DNA of 42,803 bases, taken from the NCBI GenBank assembly GCA_024305105.1, contig JAMWZA010000034.1, positions 1 through 42,803 on the forward strand, in the 5' to 3' direction. The first letter of the stretch is position 1, and each line of letters opens with the position of its first letter. Source of the DNA: Marinoscillum sp. (GTDB taxonomy: Bacteria > Bacteroidota > Bacteroidia > Cytophagales > Cyclobacteriaceae). Below are positions 34,756 through 42,803 of the stretch, piece by piece. Position numbers and translations under genes: made by a program. The notes under the pieces were generated by a model. The model saw only the letters and a program-made list of their open reading frames with translations. It did not search any database and was not told where the DNA came from.

Positions 34756-35841
34756 TTAAGACGGGTTGTTCTCCTTAGGTGAATCTACTTCAAAAGTAGA
34801 TAGTATTGCTTCTACTTCCCTGATTAGGTGTTTCTTTTTAGTCGCAGGAGAATAAACATAGCCCTCTATGTAGTACAGCTTTTGAGTCTTTTCATCTACA
34901 AAGGTGTAACTCACAAAAGGGCCTCCACCGGAGCTATCACTTATTTTCCATAAGCCCCTGGATTCAATGGCAAACCGATCCTTAAATGATGCCTGCTGAG
35001 TCATCACTGGCACTTGTGGCTGCCGCTTAATAAATATCTCTGGCTTTTCTGAATCCCGCAAATACGTGCTGGTTATTTCGTCACGGAGTTTATCCACCCT
35101 ATTGAAGACCTCTACATCATCGTAATCTCCTTCATAAACAAACACATTAAGTTCTGACTGAGATTCCAACATGCGTAACCAGATAAAATCCTCCTGGCTT
35201 TTCGCCAAATCCCATCCGTAAGGAACATGAATCGAAAAGTTGTGATCTTCCTCAATCGCTTTCATGGTCTCCTTCTCGCCTTTGGCCGTCAAGCTCTCCC
35301 GAGTACGCTCTCTGACCGCTGCGGTAAATAGACTTCTCAAGGCAGGTTTCTTATCCTTCAGCTTTTCAATAAGTGTCTCCTCATCCTGACCAAACAAGAA
35401 AAGGACAATCTGTCCTTTCGCAAACTCGTCTCTGCGAACCGTATAAAAAATAGACGTATCCTCCTGTATTTTCTTTAAAGAACTATCTGTGAAATATTCT
35501 CTAACTGTTCTACTTTGGTTGGTTCTGGAATCAAGTGTCATCACGAAGATGATGTTCTTGGCATTCTTAAACACGTCGTTTAGCTTGCTAGGATTCACCT
35601 TATTGATGGAAAACTCGTACTCATCCTGAGGAAGCATCGGCACATATTGCTGATAGATGTTGCGTAATTCATCTCCGACTTCATTGGACCACTGAGCAGA
35701 ATCTATCACCAGGATAATCTCATCGTTTTCTCCACGCGCTATTGGCATGAAGTCTTTTTTAAGTTTTTCTCCAGTTTTTGTACTACAGCCAGCAACTAGC
35801 AGTAGCGCACTAAAAAATAGTAGAAGGAAGTTGTTTCTCAT
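34756..35841 (-). CDS. DUF4837-family lipoprotein
   Basis: Unknown-function protein of 361 residues found widely in Bacteroidota. A lipoprotein signal peptide ends in the lipobox LVAGC, with lipidation on Cys19. The mature protein has the DUF4837 pattern: EIILVIDSAQWSNEVGDELR, a long middle with NIIFVMTLDSRTNQ, then IHVPYGWDLAKSQEDFIWLR and the ending GPFVSYTFVDEKTQKLYYIEGYVYSPATKKK. It should sit at the inner or outer membrane facing the periplasm. It follows the lytic transglycosylase by 61 bases, so a cell-envelope role is likely from context. Confidence 0.88.
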   Translation of the reverse strand: MRNNFLLLFFSALLLVAGCSTKTGEKLKKDFMPIARGENDEIILVIDSAQWSNEVGDELRNIYQQYVPMLPQDEYEFSINKVNPSKLNDVFKNAKNIIFVMTLDSRTNQSRTVREYFTDSSLKKIQEDTSIFYTVRRDEFAKGQIVLFLFGQDEETLIEKLKDKKPALRSLFTAAVRERTRESLTAKGEKETMKAIEEDHNFSIHVPYGWDLAKSQEDFIWLRMLESQSELNVFVYEGDYDDVEVFNRVDKLRDEITSTYLRDSEKPEIFIKRQPQVPVMTQQASFKDRFAIESRGLWKISDSSGGGPFVSYTFVDEKTQKLYYIEGYVYSPATKKKHLIREVEAILSTFEVDSPKENNPS

Positions 35842-35902
35842 TTTACCTCGGGTTATTGGTCGATTGTAAAGGTTAACAATGATGTGTTTATAACCAACGA
35901 AA

Positions 35903-37261
35903 TTACTTGGAAGATATGATAAGCTGTTGTCCGGGTTTTATGGTATTGGAGCTAAGGTTATTCAAAGACTTGAGCTTGTCTATCGACACATCTGCTTTTT
36001 TGGCAATCTCCCATAGCGTGTCTCCGGGCTGTACATGATGCACCTTTTGACCAGGTTTTGGCACCACGGTATTGACGTCTCTCGCTGAAGTAGTTACATA
36101 CAGATCTTTAGTGCTGCTATTGTAAGTTGGCATCACCCAGATATTCAGATTCTGACCTACCCTAATGATGTTGCCTGACAGGTTGTTCCATGATCTGATA
36201 TCCGAAACTCTCACATGGTACCGCTGAGCAATGGTGCCAAGTACATCTCCACTGCGAACACGGTAGATTTGGCGAACGCGACCGTAAGTGCTTCCCGGAG
36301 TGTTTCTAGCCAGGTAATCCAGATGCTCTCGACCTACTTTTCCTGCGGTATCATATAGCATACTTCGGTTCTCACTAATCTGGCTCTTTAAGTCTTCTGG
36401 AACACGCAATACAAAATCTTTTGTCCCTTCGGGAATGGCTCCACGCTTGATATTCGGATTCATGTCCAGCAAGTCATCCAAACAAACATTCAACTGATTG
36501 GCAAAGGTCTCCAGATGAAAATACTGACTGACCATGACCGTATCGTACCTTGGCAACAACTCCGTTTTATCAGGAAATAAATTGTGTTCGGCAGCATAAT
36601 TCACGGCATACAAAACAGCGACGAACTGAGGCACGTAAGATCGGGTCTCACGCGGCAGGTAATTATAAATATCCCAGAAGTGCTGTTGATATCCACTTCT
36701 TCTAATGGCTTTGCGAACGTTTCCCGGGCCACAATTATAAGCTGCCAATGCCAGTTCCCAGTCACCGAACATACTGTAAAGGTCTCTTAGATGTCTGGCT
36801 GCCGCATCACTGGATGCATAAGGATCCATTCGGTCATCCAGATACCAATCACTCTGCAAGCCGTACATTCGACCTGTAGACGAAACGAATTGCCACAAAC
36901 CAACGGCATTCGCTCTGGAAATCGCATTGGGCCGTAAGCCAGATTCTACTATCGACAAGTATTTGAGTTCATCAGGAAGGCCGTAACGCTCAAGTGCCTC
37001 CTCAAAGATTGGGAAATAAATATCCAGTTTGGCCAGAACACCTCGAGTGTAGGGCCGATCTCGAATGGTGAAGTAATCGATAAAGCTTTTAACCTTATCG
37101 TTGTAGTTTAAGGGCACTTCGCCTTCAATACAGGAAAGCCTATCCCCTACTTCTTCATAGGTTACATCCGGGATGGGATCATAACGTAATTGGTGCTGAC
37201 TGTAAGTGACCAAACTCCAGCATATCATCCACACTGTCACTAGTTGTCTCATAACCTTCAT
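35903..37261 (-). CDS. mltD: MltD-like lytic transglycosylase with two LysM domains
   Basis: Cleaves peptidoglycan glycan strands in the periplasm. The signal peptide covers about 1-21 and has no lipobox. The SLT domain is at about 75-230, with the catalytic Glu106 in YLSIVESGLRPNAISRANAVGLWQF. Two LysM domains lie at about 336-380 (RSGDVLGTIAQRYHVRVSDI) and 408-451 (QPGDTLWEIAKKADVSIDKL). LysM binds GlcNAc-containing glycan, so the enzyme is directed to its substrate. The 452 residues fit MltD/DPBB-LysM types. It lies 17 bases after gatA. Confidence 0.92.
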   Translation of the reverse strand: MKVMRQLVTVWMICWSLVTYSQHQLRYDPIPDVTYEEVGDRLSCIEGEVPLNYNDKVKSFIDYFTIRDRPYTRGVLAKLDIYFPIFEEALERYGLPDELKYLSIVESGLRPNAISRANAVGLWQFVSSTGRMYGLQSDWYLDDRMDPYASSDAAARHLRDLYSMFGDWELALAAYNCGPGNVRKAIRRSGYQQHFWDIYNYLPRETRSYVPQFVAVLYAVNYAAEHNLFPDKTELLPRYDTVMVSQYFHLETFANQLNVCLDDLLDMNPNIKRGAIPEGTKDFVLRVPEDLKSQISENRSMLYDTAGKVGREHLDYLARNTPGSTYGRVRQIYRVRSGDVLGTIAQRYHVRVSDIRSWNNLSGNIIRVGQNLNIWVMPTYNSSTKDLYVTTSARDVNTVVPKPGQKVHHVQPGDTLWEIAKKADVSIDKLKSLNNLSSNTIKPGQQLIISSK

Positions 37262-37278
37262 AACGAATCTTATTCAGA

Positions 37279-38700
37279 TTAATTATTGGTAAGATACTTC
37301 GAAAAAGCTAATAATTTGTGCTCTTCAAAGGCTTTGGAAATTGCCTGAATACCAATAGACATGCCCTCAGAATCTCGACCAATAGGCACCGAAACGGCTG
37401 GCACTCCAGCTACTGATGCCTGCACGGTAAATAAATCTGCCAGATACATTTCCATTGAATCTGTTTTGGAACCCAGCTCAAAAGCTGTAGTGGGTGCTGT
37501 TGGAAGTACTACGAAATCATATTCATCCAAGACAGCATTGAGCTGCTCCTGAATCATTCGTCTTACTTTTTGTGCTTTCAAATAATATGCATCATGATAG
37601 CTGGATGAAAGCACTGCAGTTCCAAGTAAAATTCTTTTAGACACCTCATGACCAAAACCTTCTGTACGGCTCTTTTTATACATAGCCTCCAGGTTCTTTG
37701 GGTTCTCTGTTCTGTATCCAAACCGCACCCCGTCATATCTTGACAAATTAGAACTTGCCTCCGCTGTGGTCAGTATGTAGTAAGTGGGTAAAGCATATTC
37801 CATCAATGGAAATGACACCTCTTCTACATGGTGACCTTCAGCTTTCAATTCATCTATTTTAGTAAGGAACGCTTGCTTAACTTCGTCGTTGAGCGCATCG
37901 TTCTCTACGGTTTCTTTGATGTAGGCAATCTTCTTTTTACCTTCTAATTGCAGTTGGTTTGTGTAATCCAGCACTGGTTCACGAGAGACCGTGCTATCGT
38001 ACTCATCTGCTCCAGCGATTACTTCCAGCACCAGAGCCGCATCTTCCGCATTGTGACTAAATATGCCAATAACATCAAATGTGCTGGCATAAGCAGCCAA
38101 TCCGTGTCGTGAAATTCTGGAATAAGTCGGCTTAAGCCCTACGATACCGCAGAAAGATGCTGGCTGCCTAACTGACCCCCCAGTATCCGTTCCTAAAGAA
38201 ACGGCACACATATCTGCCTGCACTGCGACTGCAGAACCTCCGGAAGAACCTCCCGGCACACGATTTTGACCATCGGCATTGATGACAGGGTCGAAAGCAG
38301 AATTTTCACTGGATGAGCCCATGGCAAATTCATCACAGTTGTTTCGTCCAATGATGATAGCATCTTCATCAATGAGTCTTTGGACAGCCGTAGCTGAAAA
38401 CTGTGATTCAAATCCTTCGAGAATTTTGCTGCCGCACTGCAGTGGATGGTCTTTGTAACAAAGCACGTCTTTTATAGACACCACCATGCCTGCTAGCTTG
38501 CCCGCAGTACCGTCTTTGATCTTTTGATCTACAATTTCTGCTTGACTAAGGGCTTCTTCATCATACACGGAAAGCAATGCATTAAGCTTTGGGTTTTTGT
38601 CCTCGATGTTGGACAGATAATGCTTAACTACGTCTTTGCACGTAAATGTGCCATTTTCCAGCCCTCGACTGATTTCAGAGAATGAAGAATTTGCTTGCAA
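37279..38700 (-). CDS. gatA: Asp/Glu-tRNA amidotransferase subunit A (amidase)
   Basis: Glutaminase subunit of GatCAB, which releases ammonia for tRNA amidation. The 473 residues match GatA. The Ser-cisSer-Lys triad is Lys77 (VSIKDVL), Ser152 (PGGSSGGSA) and Ser176 (TDTGGSVRQPA), with the same 75 and 99 residue intervals as in S. aureus GatA. Substrate-site features such as NCDEFAMGSSSENSAF and FCGIVGLKPTY are present. It starts 3 bases after tatA, so they share a transcript. GatC is 24 kb away on the other strand. Confidence 0.97.
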   Translation of the reverse strand: MQANSSFSEISRGLENGTFTCKDVVKHYLSNIEDKNPKLNALLSVYDEEALSQAEIVDQKIKDGTAGKLAGMVVSIKDVLCYKDHPLQCGSKILEGFESQFSATAVQRLIDEDAIIIGRNNCDEFAMGSSSENSAFDPVINADGQNRVPGGSSGGSAVAVQADMCAVSLGTDTGGSVRQPASFCGIVGLKPTYSRISRHGLAAYASTFDVIGIFSHNAEDAALVLEVIAGADEYDSTVSREPVLDYTNQLQLEGKKKIAYIKETVENDALNDEVKQAFLTKIDELKAEGHHVEEVSFPLMEYALPTYYILTTAEASSNLSRYDGVRFGYRTENPKNLEAMYKKSRTEGFGHEVSKRILLGTAVLSSSYHDAYYLKAQKVRRMIQEQLNAVLDEYDFVVLPTAPTTAFELGSKTDSMEMYLADLFTVQASVAGVPAVSVPIGRDSEGMSIGIQAISKAFEEHKLLAFSKYLTNN

Positions 38701-38703
38701 GTG

Positions 38704-38910
38704 TTATTTCTTTTTTTCGCTGGTCTCTTTTCCTGACTCGTCAATCTCGTTTTTGATCTCTTTGGTCGCATCCTTAAACTCACGGATACCTTTACCCATT
38801 CCTCGAGCGATCTCAGGAATTTTCTTGGCACCAAAGAAGATGATGACAAACAAAATAATGACAATCAGTTCCCAACCTCCTGGCATTCCAAATGCTAACA
38901 CCGTATTCAT
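38704..38910 (-). CDS. tatA: Twin-arginine translocase TatA/TatE-type subunit
   Basis: Pore-forming component of the Tat system, which exports folded proteins. The 68 residues have the family layout: a short periplasmic start FGMPGGWELIVIIL, one helix to about residue 27, the hinge FFGAKKIPEIARGMGKGIREFKDA with an amphipathic helix, then a charged tail ending in lysines. tatC is not in the window. It lies upstream of gatA with a good promoter of its own. Confidence 0.95.
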   Translation of the reverse strand: MNTVLAFGMPGGWELIVIILFVIIFFGAKKIPEIARGMGKGIREFKDATKEIKNEIDESGKETSEKKK

Positions 38911-38932
38911 ATCGTTCGTATTAATTTAAAAT

Positions 38933-38963
38933 CAAAGATAGCTATAAAAGCTCCCTACTAAAA
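38933..38963 (-). promoter_or_regulatory. Promoter of tatA-gatA
   Basis: The minus-strand -7 box TATCTTTG (38940-38933) matches TAnnTTTG exactly. TTTT at 38963-38960 lies 19 bases upstream as a 3-of-4 match to the -33 TTTG. It sits in the gap between the EnvC gene and tatA, with about 23 bases to the ATG at 38910. Confidence 0.6.
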
Positions 38964-38965
38964 AA

Positions 38966-40150
38966 TCATTTTGGAGAAAGCCACTTTTCAGGATCGAGCT
39001 TTGCGTAATTTTTCCAAACCTCGAAATGAACTTCGGTCACTCCACTATTATCTGTATAGACAGTTCCAATTAAATCATCTTTTCCGACAATGCTGCCCTT
39101 TTTTACATGAACCTCCTTTAAGCGTGCATAAAGGGTAAAGTATTCTCCGTGCTGCACCATCACCACGTTATTCATTCCCGGAGCAAAAGCCACCGTAATC
39201 ACCTTGCCCTGGTGGACACTTTTTACAGGTGAATCCTTGTTGGTTTGTATTTCTACCCCACGGTTATCAACTGTGATGCCTTTCAAAACCGGATGCGGTT
39301 GCTTCCCAAATTTAGAAGACACAAACCCGGACTGCACCGGCCATGACAATTTCGTTTTCATCTCCTCAAAATTGGCGGAAAGTTCCTCCTCATCGGCTAA
39401 TGCTTTTGACGAAAGCGTTTTGGACCGCTCCAATTCTTTACGGACGATTTCTGCTATCAGTTTATCCAAACGGTCTAAGGCTTCTTTTCGTTCGGCAAGT
39501 TCTCTTTTTAACTGCTTCTCCTTTTTGGTTAGTTCCTGAACAAGGTTGCTCTGCTTATTCTTAAGTCTGAGTAATTTTTCATTCTCAGCCAACTGCTGAT
39601 TCAATAAAACCTGTTGCTCTGCTCGCTTGATCTGCACCTCATTGCGCTGACCATCCAGCTCTTTTGATACTTCCTCTATCTGTTGGGCCTGGAGCTTACG
39701 CGCATCAGAATATTGTTCCAGATACTTTAACCGCATAAAAAGTTGGTTAAACGTAGCTGCCGAGAAAAGAAACGTGAGCTGAGAATACCCATGGTTTGCC
39801 TTATAGCTACTGTAAATCATTGCTGCATACTCCGCCTTTAGTTGCTTCAAATCCGAAAGAAGAGCTGATACGATGATGTTTAAATCCTTAATCTCTCCAT
39901 CCAATAAAGCAATTTCTTCATTCAATGAACTGATTAACCCTTCCCGTGCAGAGATTTGCTGATTGAGAGCGCGCAGTTGACCTATAGTAGCCTTACGTTC
40001 AGATTCTGTGTCACTCAAAATTTTCTCCGCCTCTGCTATCTTGCTGAGGTTTTCTCTCTTTTCCTTCTCTAATTGGGATTTGGTCTTCTGACCATACGAT
40101 AGCGTAGCTGAACATAGCAACAGCATGGCCCAAAGCACATATTTAGGCAT
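38966..40150 (-). CDS. EnvC-like murein hydrolase activator, degenerate LytM/M23 domain
   Basis: The signal peptide is MPKYVLWAMLLLCSATLSYG, which sets the start at ATG 40150; the open frame extends 10 codons further (MCHSDMSVSN) into the preceding gene. The mature protein has long coiled coils at about 20-240 and a C-terminal M23/LytM domain at about 290-390. The zinc ligands are mostly lost: the HxGxD motif reads NRGVEI and the HxH motif is EVHFEV, so only the last His remains. EnvC and NlpD of E. coli have lost the same residues and activate amidases instead of cutting peptidoglycan. The same role is likely here at the division site. It follows the DUF4292 gene with a single base between stop and start. 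Confidence 0.9.
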   Translation of the reverse strand: MPKYVLWAMLLLCSATLSYGQKTKSQLEKEKRENLSKIAEAEKILSDTESERKATIGQLRALNQQISAREGLISSLNEEIALLDGEIKDLNIIVSALLSDLKQLKAEYAAMIYSSYKANHGYSQLTFLFSAATFNQLFMRLKYLEQYSDARKLQAQQIEEVSKELDGQRNEVQIKRAEQQVLLNQQLAENEKLLRLKNKQSNLVQELTKKEKQLKRELAERKEALDRLDKLIAEIVRKELERSKTLSSKALADEEELSANFEEMKTKLSWPVQSGFVSSKFGKQPHPVLKGITVDNRGVEIQTNKDSPVKSVHQGKVITVAFAPGMNNVVMVQHGEYFTLYARLKEVHVKKGSIVGKDDLIGTVYTDNSGVTEVHFEVWKNYAKLDPEKWLSPK

Positions 40151-40151
40151 G

Positions 40152-40943
40152 TTACTTACGCTCATATCGCTGTGGCACATTAAATGGAAACCTCAGAACT
40201 TTACTCTCAATATTGGCTTGCTTGTATTCCAGGTCAATTGTTGTTTTCTGTTTACCTTTTTCGCTGTAGGCCAATACTGCTTTGATCAGGAATGGGAAAA
40301 CCTCCTCCTCTACGAGTTGAAAATCACCATAAGTAACAGAAATCGCATTATTCGTAACTGTATCCCGAACACTTACTTCTTCCAACTTCATGGTTTTAGT
40401 GCCAATGAAGTTTTCAAAGTAAAAATTTCCATGTTGCTGATTATAGGTGTACATGTCTGACGTCTTTTCCACACGCTCCCTTACATAAGGATAGATAAGA
40501 TTTCCGATCACCACCGATTCGACAAGCGAATAATTCAAATCGAATTCAAGTTTTTTACTCAATTCGGAAAACGAGTAAGCCATGAAAACTTTGTTGATCT
40601 TATCAAGGATAGCCACTGAATCCCTGGTGATCAGTACCCGGGCAGCTTCGATTCCCAAACCCGGAGACAATGACACCCATATGGCACTGTCCTTCTGGAT
40701 CCGCATATTGGCCGTACCAGACAAGCTGTTTTTTTCAGAATCAAAATCGACTTTAGCCTTAGCTGATAAATACTCAAATGATACGTCATCCACAACCAAG
40801 CGATTGCCACTGCGATCAAATATGTCAGCAAACTTTTTATTACAACCTGAAAGAATCAAAAGAAAGGCAAAGCCAAGCCCTAAGATTCTATTCGTATAAT
40901 TTCCTTTCTGCAATTTTCTTTTCAATGTTTTTGGAAGCATCAT
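40152..40943 (-). CDS. DUF4292-family lipoprotein
   Basis: Unknown-function protein of 263 residues, characteristic of Bacteroidota. A lipobox (ILSGC, Cys34) follows a hydrophobic helix. The rest fits DUF4292, which has a LolA/LolB-like half-barrel: FEYLSAKAKVDFDSEKNSLSGTANMRIQKDSAIWVSL and a C-terminal EYKQANIESKVLRFPFNVP. It may bind lipid or carry lipoproteins. The start is uncertain: the ATG at 40943 overlaps the preceding TPR gene by 56 bases and makes a long signal region; a TTG at codon 11 would shorten it. Gene order TPR-DUF4292-envC suggests an envelope-biogenesis operon. Confidence 0.88.
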   Translation of the reverse strand: MMLPKTLKRKLQKGNYTNRILGLGFAFLLILSGCNKKFADIFDRSGNRLVVDDVSFEYLSAKAKVDFDSEKNSLSGTANMRIQKDSAIWVSLSPGLGIEAARVLITRDSVAILDKINKVFMAYSFSELSKKLEFDLNYSLVESVVIGNLIYPYVRERVEKTSDMYTYNQQHGNFYFENFIGTKTMKLEEVSVRDTVTNNAISVTYGDFQLVEEEVFPFLIKAVLAYSEKGKQKTTIDLEYKQANIESKVLRFPFNVPQRYERK

Positions 40944-42600
40944 TGAGTAAACTCGCTCTTTTCCACTGCTTCACTGCTTCATCAATCTTACCAAGTTTAT
41001 ATAGCACATCGCCATAATGTTCAATGACTGTACCATCTTCCTGCAAATCTGCTGCTTTTCTTAAATATACAAGGGCTTCTTCGTATTTCTCTAGCGTGTA
41101 CAGTACCCAACCATGAGTATCAAGATACGTCGGATTGTCCGGATGCAGCTCTACCAACCTGGTAGACATGGTTACTGCTTTGTCCATATCTTCATTCCGT
41201 AAACTCAAAAAATAACTGTAGTTATTAAGCACATGATCGTTTTCCGGGTCAGCCACCAAAGCTTGATTATACGCTTCATAGGACTTGTTGTATTGCTTTA
41301 AACTGTTATAGGCATCCCCCATTTGACCGTAAAAAATGGTTTTTAATCCATTATCTGTTGCATACTTTTTCCCCTGATCAAATAGCTGAATGGAGCGTTT
41401 ATAATCCTTGTTGATCAGGTATCCCGTGCCGCCGAAATAGTATAGCGGTGCCTGATTTGGAAAGTATTCGAGTGCTTTTTCAGCATGAACAATCACGCTA
41501 TCGTACTCATTTAGACCCGCTTCGATTTGTAAAATATTCTGCCAGGTGCCGTAGTTTGCCGGATCGATTCTTACCGCTTTTAGATAATACGATCTTGCCT
41601 TTTCTTTATTCTCTAACTGGAACATTACATCCCCGGTGTATGCCTGTACTTCATAGATACTCGGGTATTGTCCAGCAAGGATTTCTGCCAGAGACATCAC
41701 CATGTCAAAATCCTCTGTAGAAATAGCACTCTGTAATAGGCGGTTAAGCATCTGCAGCTTGGATGTATGACTAATCTCTTTGGCCTTCATGGTGGATTTC
41801 ACCAATTCGATTGCCTCTGTCACATTACCTTCTGCCAACGCAATCTGGCTTAGCAAGAGATCACGCTCACGATTAGGCCCTAAAGACTCAATTCGTTCTT
41901 TTGCCTCAGACATCATGTCATGAGATATCAAAAACTCAACCAGCTCAATGGTGTATCGGTCTTCCCCAGGATTGTCCTCAATCAACTTATCCCAGTCATT
42001 GACCAGTCCTTCATAGTCTTTGTTTTTCAGGTAAATCTTCTGCTTTTCTCGTAGAACAATCTCATTCATCCCGAAAACACTCTCCGCGCGATTATACGTT
42101 TCGAGAGCCTTCTTATCTTCTCCCTGAAACTGATAGAGGATAGCCAAATCAAACAAATACTCTTCTGTGCCATCAATGGTATCAATCATCCGCTGGTACA
42201 GCTTGGTAGCTTCTTTGTAGTTGGACAGTGATTTGTGTATTTCAGCGGTTAAGAGGAGATAATATTTATTGGAAGAATCTAACTCAGAAGCTTTGGTCGC
42301 ATAAACCAGCGCTCCAGAGTTATCTCCGTTTTTGGTTAAAATTTCAGCTATTTTAAAATTGATCACCGGATCATCCGGTGTAATCTCCAGAGCAGATTTG
42401 AAAATCTCCAACGACTTGAAGTAGTTCTCCAACATTAATTCGCGCTGCGCATCAATAATCATGGACTCTGCCTTGAGTACTTCTCCAGCGGATAACTCAG
42501 TCACATCAATTGGAGTGTAGTCGTCTTCATCCTTTTTCTTCTTTTGAGAGAAAGTCATGAATGCCGGCAACATCAAAAAACAAAAAATGTATATTCTCAT
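40888..42600 (-). CDS. Tetratricopeptide-repeat protein with signal peptide
   Basis: Secreted or periplasmic scaffold protein of 570 residues. The start is placed at ATG 42600 because MRIYIFCFLMLPAFMTFSQ is a good Sec signal peptide; the frame is open 20 codons further upstream (MRYDGSQKEMMRGCKG), which is not signal-like. The body is made of TPR units throughout, for example YFKSLEIFKSALEITPDDP near 60-80, KARSYYLKAVRIDPANYG, YKRSIQLFDQGKKYATDNG, NKSYEAYNQALVADPENDH and EEALVYLRKAADLQEDG. TPR proteins bind partner proteins. It precedes the DUF4292 and EnvC genes and probably belongs to the same envelope operon. Confidence 0.85.
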   Translation of the reverse strand: MRIYIFCFLMLPAFMTFSQKKKKDEDDYTPIDVTELSAGEVLKAESMIIDAQRELMLENYFKSLEIFKSALEITPDDPVINFKIAEILTKNGDNSGALVYATKASELDSSNKYYLLLTAEIHKSLSNYKEATKLYQRMIDTIDGTEEYLFDLAILYQFQGEDKKALETYNRAESVFGMNEIVLREKQKIYLKNKDYEGLVNDWDKLIEDNPGEDRYTIELVEFLISHDMMSEAKERIESLGPNRERDLLLSQIALAEGNVTEAIELVKSTMKAKEISHTSKLQMLNRLLQSAISTEDFDMVMSLAEILAGQYPSIYEVQAYTGDVMFQLENKEKARSYYLKAVRIDPANYGTWQNILQIEAGLNEYDSVIVHAEKALEYFPNQAPLYYFGGTGYLINKDYKRSIQLFDQGKKYATDNGLKTIFYGQMGDAYNSLKQYNKSYEAYNQALVADPENDHVLNNYSYFLSLRNEDMDKAVTMSTRLVELHPDNPTYLDTHGWVLYTLEKYEEALVYLRKAADLQEDGTVIEHYGDVLYKLGKIDEAVKQWKRASLLNDASKNIEKKIAERKLYE

Positions 42601-42675
42601 AAATCTCTTTCTTCCTTTACAGCCTCTCATCATTTCCTTTTGACTCCCATCATAACGCAATTACAAGCGAATTAG

Positions 42676-42803
42676 TTGGTGAATTTACCCCCTTTAGAGC
42701 ACTATCGTTTTGATTTTGAGTGGATTATTCATTCTTTGAGTTCTCTCGAACTTGAAAAACTCCTTGTCGATAATCTATCTGCCAAACGATTGCGAGAAAT
42801 AGA
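42676..42803 (+). CDS. Start of an unidentified gene, cut by the right window edge
   Basis: After a TAG at 42673-42675 the frame runs open to the edge: VNLPPLEHYRFDFEWIIHSL then SSLELEKLLVDNLSAKRLREI. The start is GTG 42679 or TTG 42676. The composition is protein-like, and the gene would be divergent from the TPR gene with about 75 bases between them. The family is not recognisable from 41 residues. Confidence 0.5.
   Translation, partial: MVNLPPLEHYRFDFEWIIHSLSSLELEKLLVDNLSAKRLREI

Overview
The window is from a member of the Bacteroidota, most likely a marine or gliding member of the Cytophagales (inference). The markers are a full-length SprA (type IX secretion translocon, 2404 aa), a T9SS C-terminal sorting domain, DUF4292, DUF4837 and DUF5107 proteins, a short AtpC beside AtpD, a TonB-family protein, and several boxes matching the Bacteroidota -7 consensus TAnnTTTG. 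The region is gene-dense: no gap exceeds 300 bases. I saw no rRNA, tRNA, CRISPR array, insertion sequence or prophage.

Layout. 1-800: a 54-bp direct repeat and a PabC-like aminodeoxychorismate lyase. 909-1358: an orphan SiaC/DUF1987 protein. 1628-4084: an FtsX/MacB-type permease. 4135-9726 (minus): atpC and atpD, a sensor histidine kinase preceded by a possible coupled 43-codon leader ORF, and a NatAB-like ABC exporter. 9768-11837: a PlsC acyltransferase and a secreted protein of unknown function. 11934-13287: a small island with a 22-bp perfect inverted repeat and two unrelated type II toxin-antitoxin pairs facing away from each other. 13485-16628: gatC and a large polytopic membrane/TPR protein. 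16632-21203: a LysR regulator divergent from hutH-hutU, the first two steps of histidine degradation. 21228-22865: a DUF5107/T9SS-cargo gene interrupted by one in-frame TGA. 23050-34728 (minus): maeB-ruvA-sprA-gcvH-vanZ-tonB, a gene order common in this phylum. 34756-42600 (minus): TPR protein, DUF4292 lipoprotein, EnvC-like factor, TatA, GatA, lytic transglycosylase, DUF4837 lipoprotein. 42676-42803: the start of a plus-strand gene cut by the window edge.

How it fits together. Most of the window is core chromosome: ATP synthase, Gln-amidotransferase subunits, recombination, malate metabolism, envelope biogenesis and protein secretion. The accessory parts are the toxin-antitoxin island, the secreted protein beside it and the broken T9SS cargo gene. 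The strongest anomalies are (1) the in-frame TGA that splits the DUF5107/T9SS gene with the frame intact on both sides, (2) the 54-bp duplication of an internal pabC segment at the left edge, and (3) a 43-codon ORF whose TGA overlaps the GTG of the histidine kinase, with that GTG at the foot of a perfect 12-bp hairpin. I found no convincing wholly new multi-gene system; the candidates are listed with what would refute them.
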